64,000 nucleotides of DNA from an uncultured Alphaproteobacteria bacterium. Its GTDB lineage: Bacteria > Pseudomonadota > Alphaproteobacteria > Rhodobacterales > Rhodobacteraceae. The translations under genes and the position numbers were made by a program. The stretch is taken from contig CACGMO010000004.1 of the NCBI GenBank assembly GCA_902574225.1, positions 1 through 64,000 of the forward strand, written 5' to 3'. The notes under the pieces were generated by a model, which saw nothing but the letters and a program-made list of their open reading frames with translations, made no database searches and was not told where the DNA came from. This document shows positions 62,609-64,000 of the stretch, one piece after another. Positions within the stretch are counted from its first letter, which is position 1; each line of letters begins with the position of its first letter.

Positions 62609-63592
62609 ATGAAAGCAGTAATTATTCAAAAGTTTGGAGATTTAAAGGGGTCAACATTAAAAACAGGCATAGATATCCCGAGGCCAGGTGAACACGAGGT
62701 ATTAATTAAAGTTAAAGCTGCTGGGGTAAATCGCCCTGATATTTTGCAAAGACAAGGGTTATATAAAGTGCCAAGCGACGCTAGCCCAATCATGGGATTG
62801 GAGGTCGCCGGAGAGATAGTAGAGGCTGGCGAGAATGTAACAAAAACAAAGATAGGAACACAAGTGTGTGCATTAGTACCCGGAGGTGGTTATGCACAAT
62901 ATGTGCTAACAAATGAAGCGCACTGTCTTCCAGTTCCTAAGGGTTTATCCATGGAGGAAGCTGCGGGCTTATGTGAGTGTCTATTCACAGTTTGGATTAA
63001 CGTGGTGAAGTTAGGCCAATTAAAAGAAAATGAGAGATTTCTCGTCCATGGTGGTTCAAGTGGTATAGGAATGTTTGCAATCCAAGTGGCAAAGCAATTG
63101 GGAGCAACGGTACTGACGACGGTAAAAAACGAAGAAAAGTCAGATTTTTGTTATTCGTTAGGGGCTGATAAAGTTGTTCAATATTCAAAACAAGACTTTT
63201 ATAAAGTTTTTAAAAGTAATAAAGAGGGTCAAGATATAGATCTAATTTTAGATATGATTGGAGGGGACTATTTTGAAAAAAATATTGACCTTTTAAATCA
63301 AGAAGGAAGACTGGTGAATATTGCTTTTCTAAAAGGTAATTCTGTAAAACTAGACTTAAGTAAATTAATGATGAAGAGAATTAATTTAACCGGCTCTACA
63401 CTTAGACCTAGAACAACTGAATTTAAAAGCAAAATCGCAGAAGAATTGCGAGAGACTATCTGGCCCTTATTGAATACACAGAAAATTAGGGTTCACATAG
63501 ACTCGATATTCCCATTGGAAGAATTCAAAGATGCTCATATCCGGATGGAAAATGGAAATCATTTGGGTAAGATTATATTAGGTCTTGATTGA
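62609..63592 (+). CDS. NAD(P)H quinone oxidoreductase (PIG3/TP53I3 family)
   Basis: 327-residue zinc-free MDR enzyme. GVNRPDILQRQGLY, PIMGLEVAGEIVEAG, VHGGSSGIGMFAIQVAKQLG (NADPH-binding), and TGSTLRPRTTEFK are typical of the PIG3 subgroup, distinct from the QOR-like protein at 10402. Reduces quinones. ATG 62609 preceded by AGAGGA. Confidence 0.92.
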   Translation: MKAVIIQKFGDLKGSTLKTGIDIPRPGEHEVLIKVKAAGVNRPDILQRQGLYKVPSDASPIMGLEVAGEIVEAGENVTKTKIGTQVCALVPGGGYAQYVLTNEAHCLPVPKGLSMEEAAGLCECLFTVWINVVKLGQLKENERFLVHGGSSGIGMFAIQVAKQLGATVLTTVKNEEKSDFCYSLGADKVVQYSKQDFYKVFKSNKEGQDIDLILDMIGGDYFEKNIDLLNQEGRLVNIAFLKGNSVKLDLSKLMMKRINLTGSTLRPRTTEFKSKIAEELRETIWPLLNTQKIRVHIDSIFPLEEFKDAHIRMENGNHLGKIILGLD

Positions 63593-63664
63593 CAGAGGAT
63601 TTTTTTTGTATAAAGCAAGATAAGGAAAATGCTAAGAGCAAATTAAATAGTTAGAGAGGAATGG

Positions 63665-64000
63665 ATGGAATACCCACTTATGAGGAAGGCTACAGCTGTT
63701 TGGCTTTTAGATAATACGACTCTTACTTTTAGGCAAATAGCGAACTTCTGCGGGCTTCATGAACTAGAAATTAGTGGGATTGCCGACGGCGAGGTGGCTG
63801 GTGGTATTCGTGGAATTGACCCCATTATCAACAGTCAACTTACAGCAGATGAGATAAAGAAGTGTGAAGCAAATGAAGACTTGGATCTTCAGCTGTACAA
63901 GAACCCAGCTGCGGTTGGAGAGAAAAGATCTAGGGGCCCTAAGTACACGCCTCTTTCTAAAAGACAAGATAAACCAGCAGCCATAGCCTGGCTTGTGAAA
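63665..64000 (+). CDS. trcR: TrcR/DUF1013 cell-cycle transcriptional regulator, N-terminal part (runs off right edge)
   Basis: 112 residues remain in the window from ATG 63665, with GAGGAATGG just before it (the ATG four bases earlier is out of frame). It opens MEYPLMRKATAVWLLDNTTL and continues LTFRQIANFCGLHELEI, IRGIDPIINSQL and a basic KRSRGPKYTPLSKRQD region. This is the DUF1013 family, restricted to Alphaproteobacteria and linked to CtrA-type cell-cycle control. Helix-turn-helix-like N-terminus. The rest of the gene is beyond the edge. Confidence 0.88.
   Translation, partial: MEYPLMRKATAVWLLDNTTLTFRQIANFCGLHELEISGIADGEVAGGIRGIDPIINSQLTADEIKKCEANEDLDLQLYKNPAAVGEKRSRGPKYTPLSKRQDKPAAIAWLVK

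Noticed and set aside
1-64000. CRISPR arrays, insertion sequences, integrase or phage genes, tRNA and rRNA genes
   Set aside because: No spaced direct repeats, transposase motifs or recognisable structural RNA sequences were seen by eye; a tRNA scan would be the decisive check.

Overview
The window is AT-rich, very tightly packed DNA from an alphaproteobacterium. The evidence is the start of a TrcR/DUF1013 regulator at the right edge, a 43-residue aa3-type cytochrome oxidase subunit IV, a full aerobic (CobG/CobF/CobE) corrin pathway, a non-catalytic PyrC' beside PyrB, and the gene order SDR-uvrC-pgsA-moaD-moaE. Start codons often overlap the preceding stop, convergent genes touch or overlap, and there are no insertion sequences, CRISPR arrays, rRNAs or recognisable tRNAs. 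A streamlined marine lineage is my inference; the exact clade cannot be read from the sequence.

Region 1 (1-10398) is an acyl-CoA catabolic cluster resembling the acyclic terpene utilisation (atu) system: a divergent acyl-CoA dehydrogenase, an AtuA-like protein, an acyl-CoA synthetase, a biotin-dependent acyl-CoA carboxylase (beta and alpha subunits flanking an enoyl-CoA hydratase), then a nitronate monooxygenase-like protein and a TIGR03084-type DinB-fold protein. A quinone oxidoreductase, ribulose-phosphate epimerase and a thioredoxin-fold protein follow (10402-12706).

Region 2 (12748-32428) is an almost complete aerobic cobalamin locus. A B12 riboswitch (27091-27245, minus strand) heads DUF1636-cobW-cobN-cobG-cobH-cobI-cobJ. 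cobK lies on the opposite strand, and cobL-cobE-cobM-cobB-cobA-cobF-cobP continue on the minus strand. cobO-cobQ run divergently from the riboswitch, followed by cobC-cobD (minus) and the DMB phosphoribosyltransferase cobT (plus). The CobS/CobT chelatase partners, cobalamin synthase and BluB are not in the window.

Region 3 (32430-64000) is mostly core metabolism and housekeeping: cytochrome b561 and SelO, a class III aminotransferase, glutaryl-CoA dehydrogenase, an ABC exporter, aldo/keto reductase, S49 peptidase, SDR-uvrC-pgsA-moaD-moaE, ubiA, rsmE-gshA, plsY, pyrC'-pyrB, a degenerate uracil-DNA-glycosylase-like protein with moaB, an RND efflux pair, a DsbD-N-like secreted protein, yqgE, the Sua5-type threonylcarbamoyl-AMP synthase, a DmdC-like acyl-CoA dehydrogenase with a metallo-beta-lactamase-fold hydrolase, cytochrome oxidase subunit IV, rpsU, a PIG3-type quinone reductase and trcR.

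Three conserved genes (carboxylase beta, ABC ATPase, plsY) are each broken by exactly one extra base in a homopolymer (C7, A7, T10). This points either to assembly error or to slippage. I saw no unmistakably new system. The best leads are the atu-like cluster and its two trailing genes, the riboswitch/cobL-cobK architecture, and the cysteine-less UDG-like protein.
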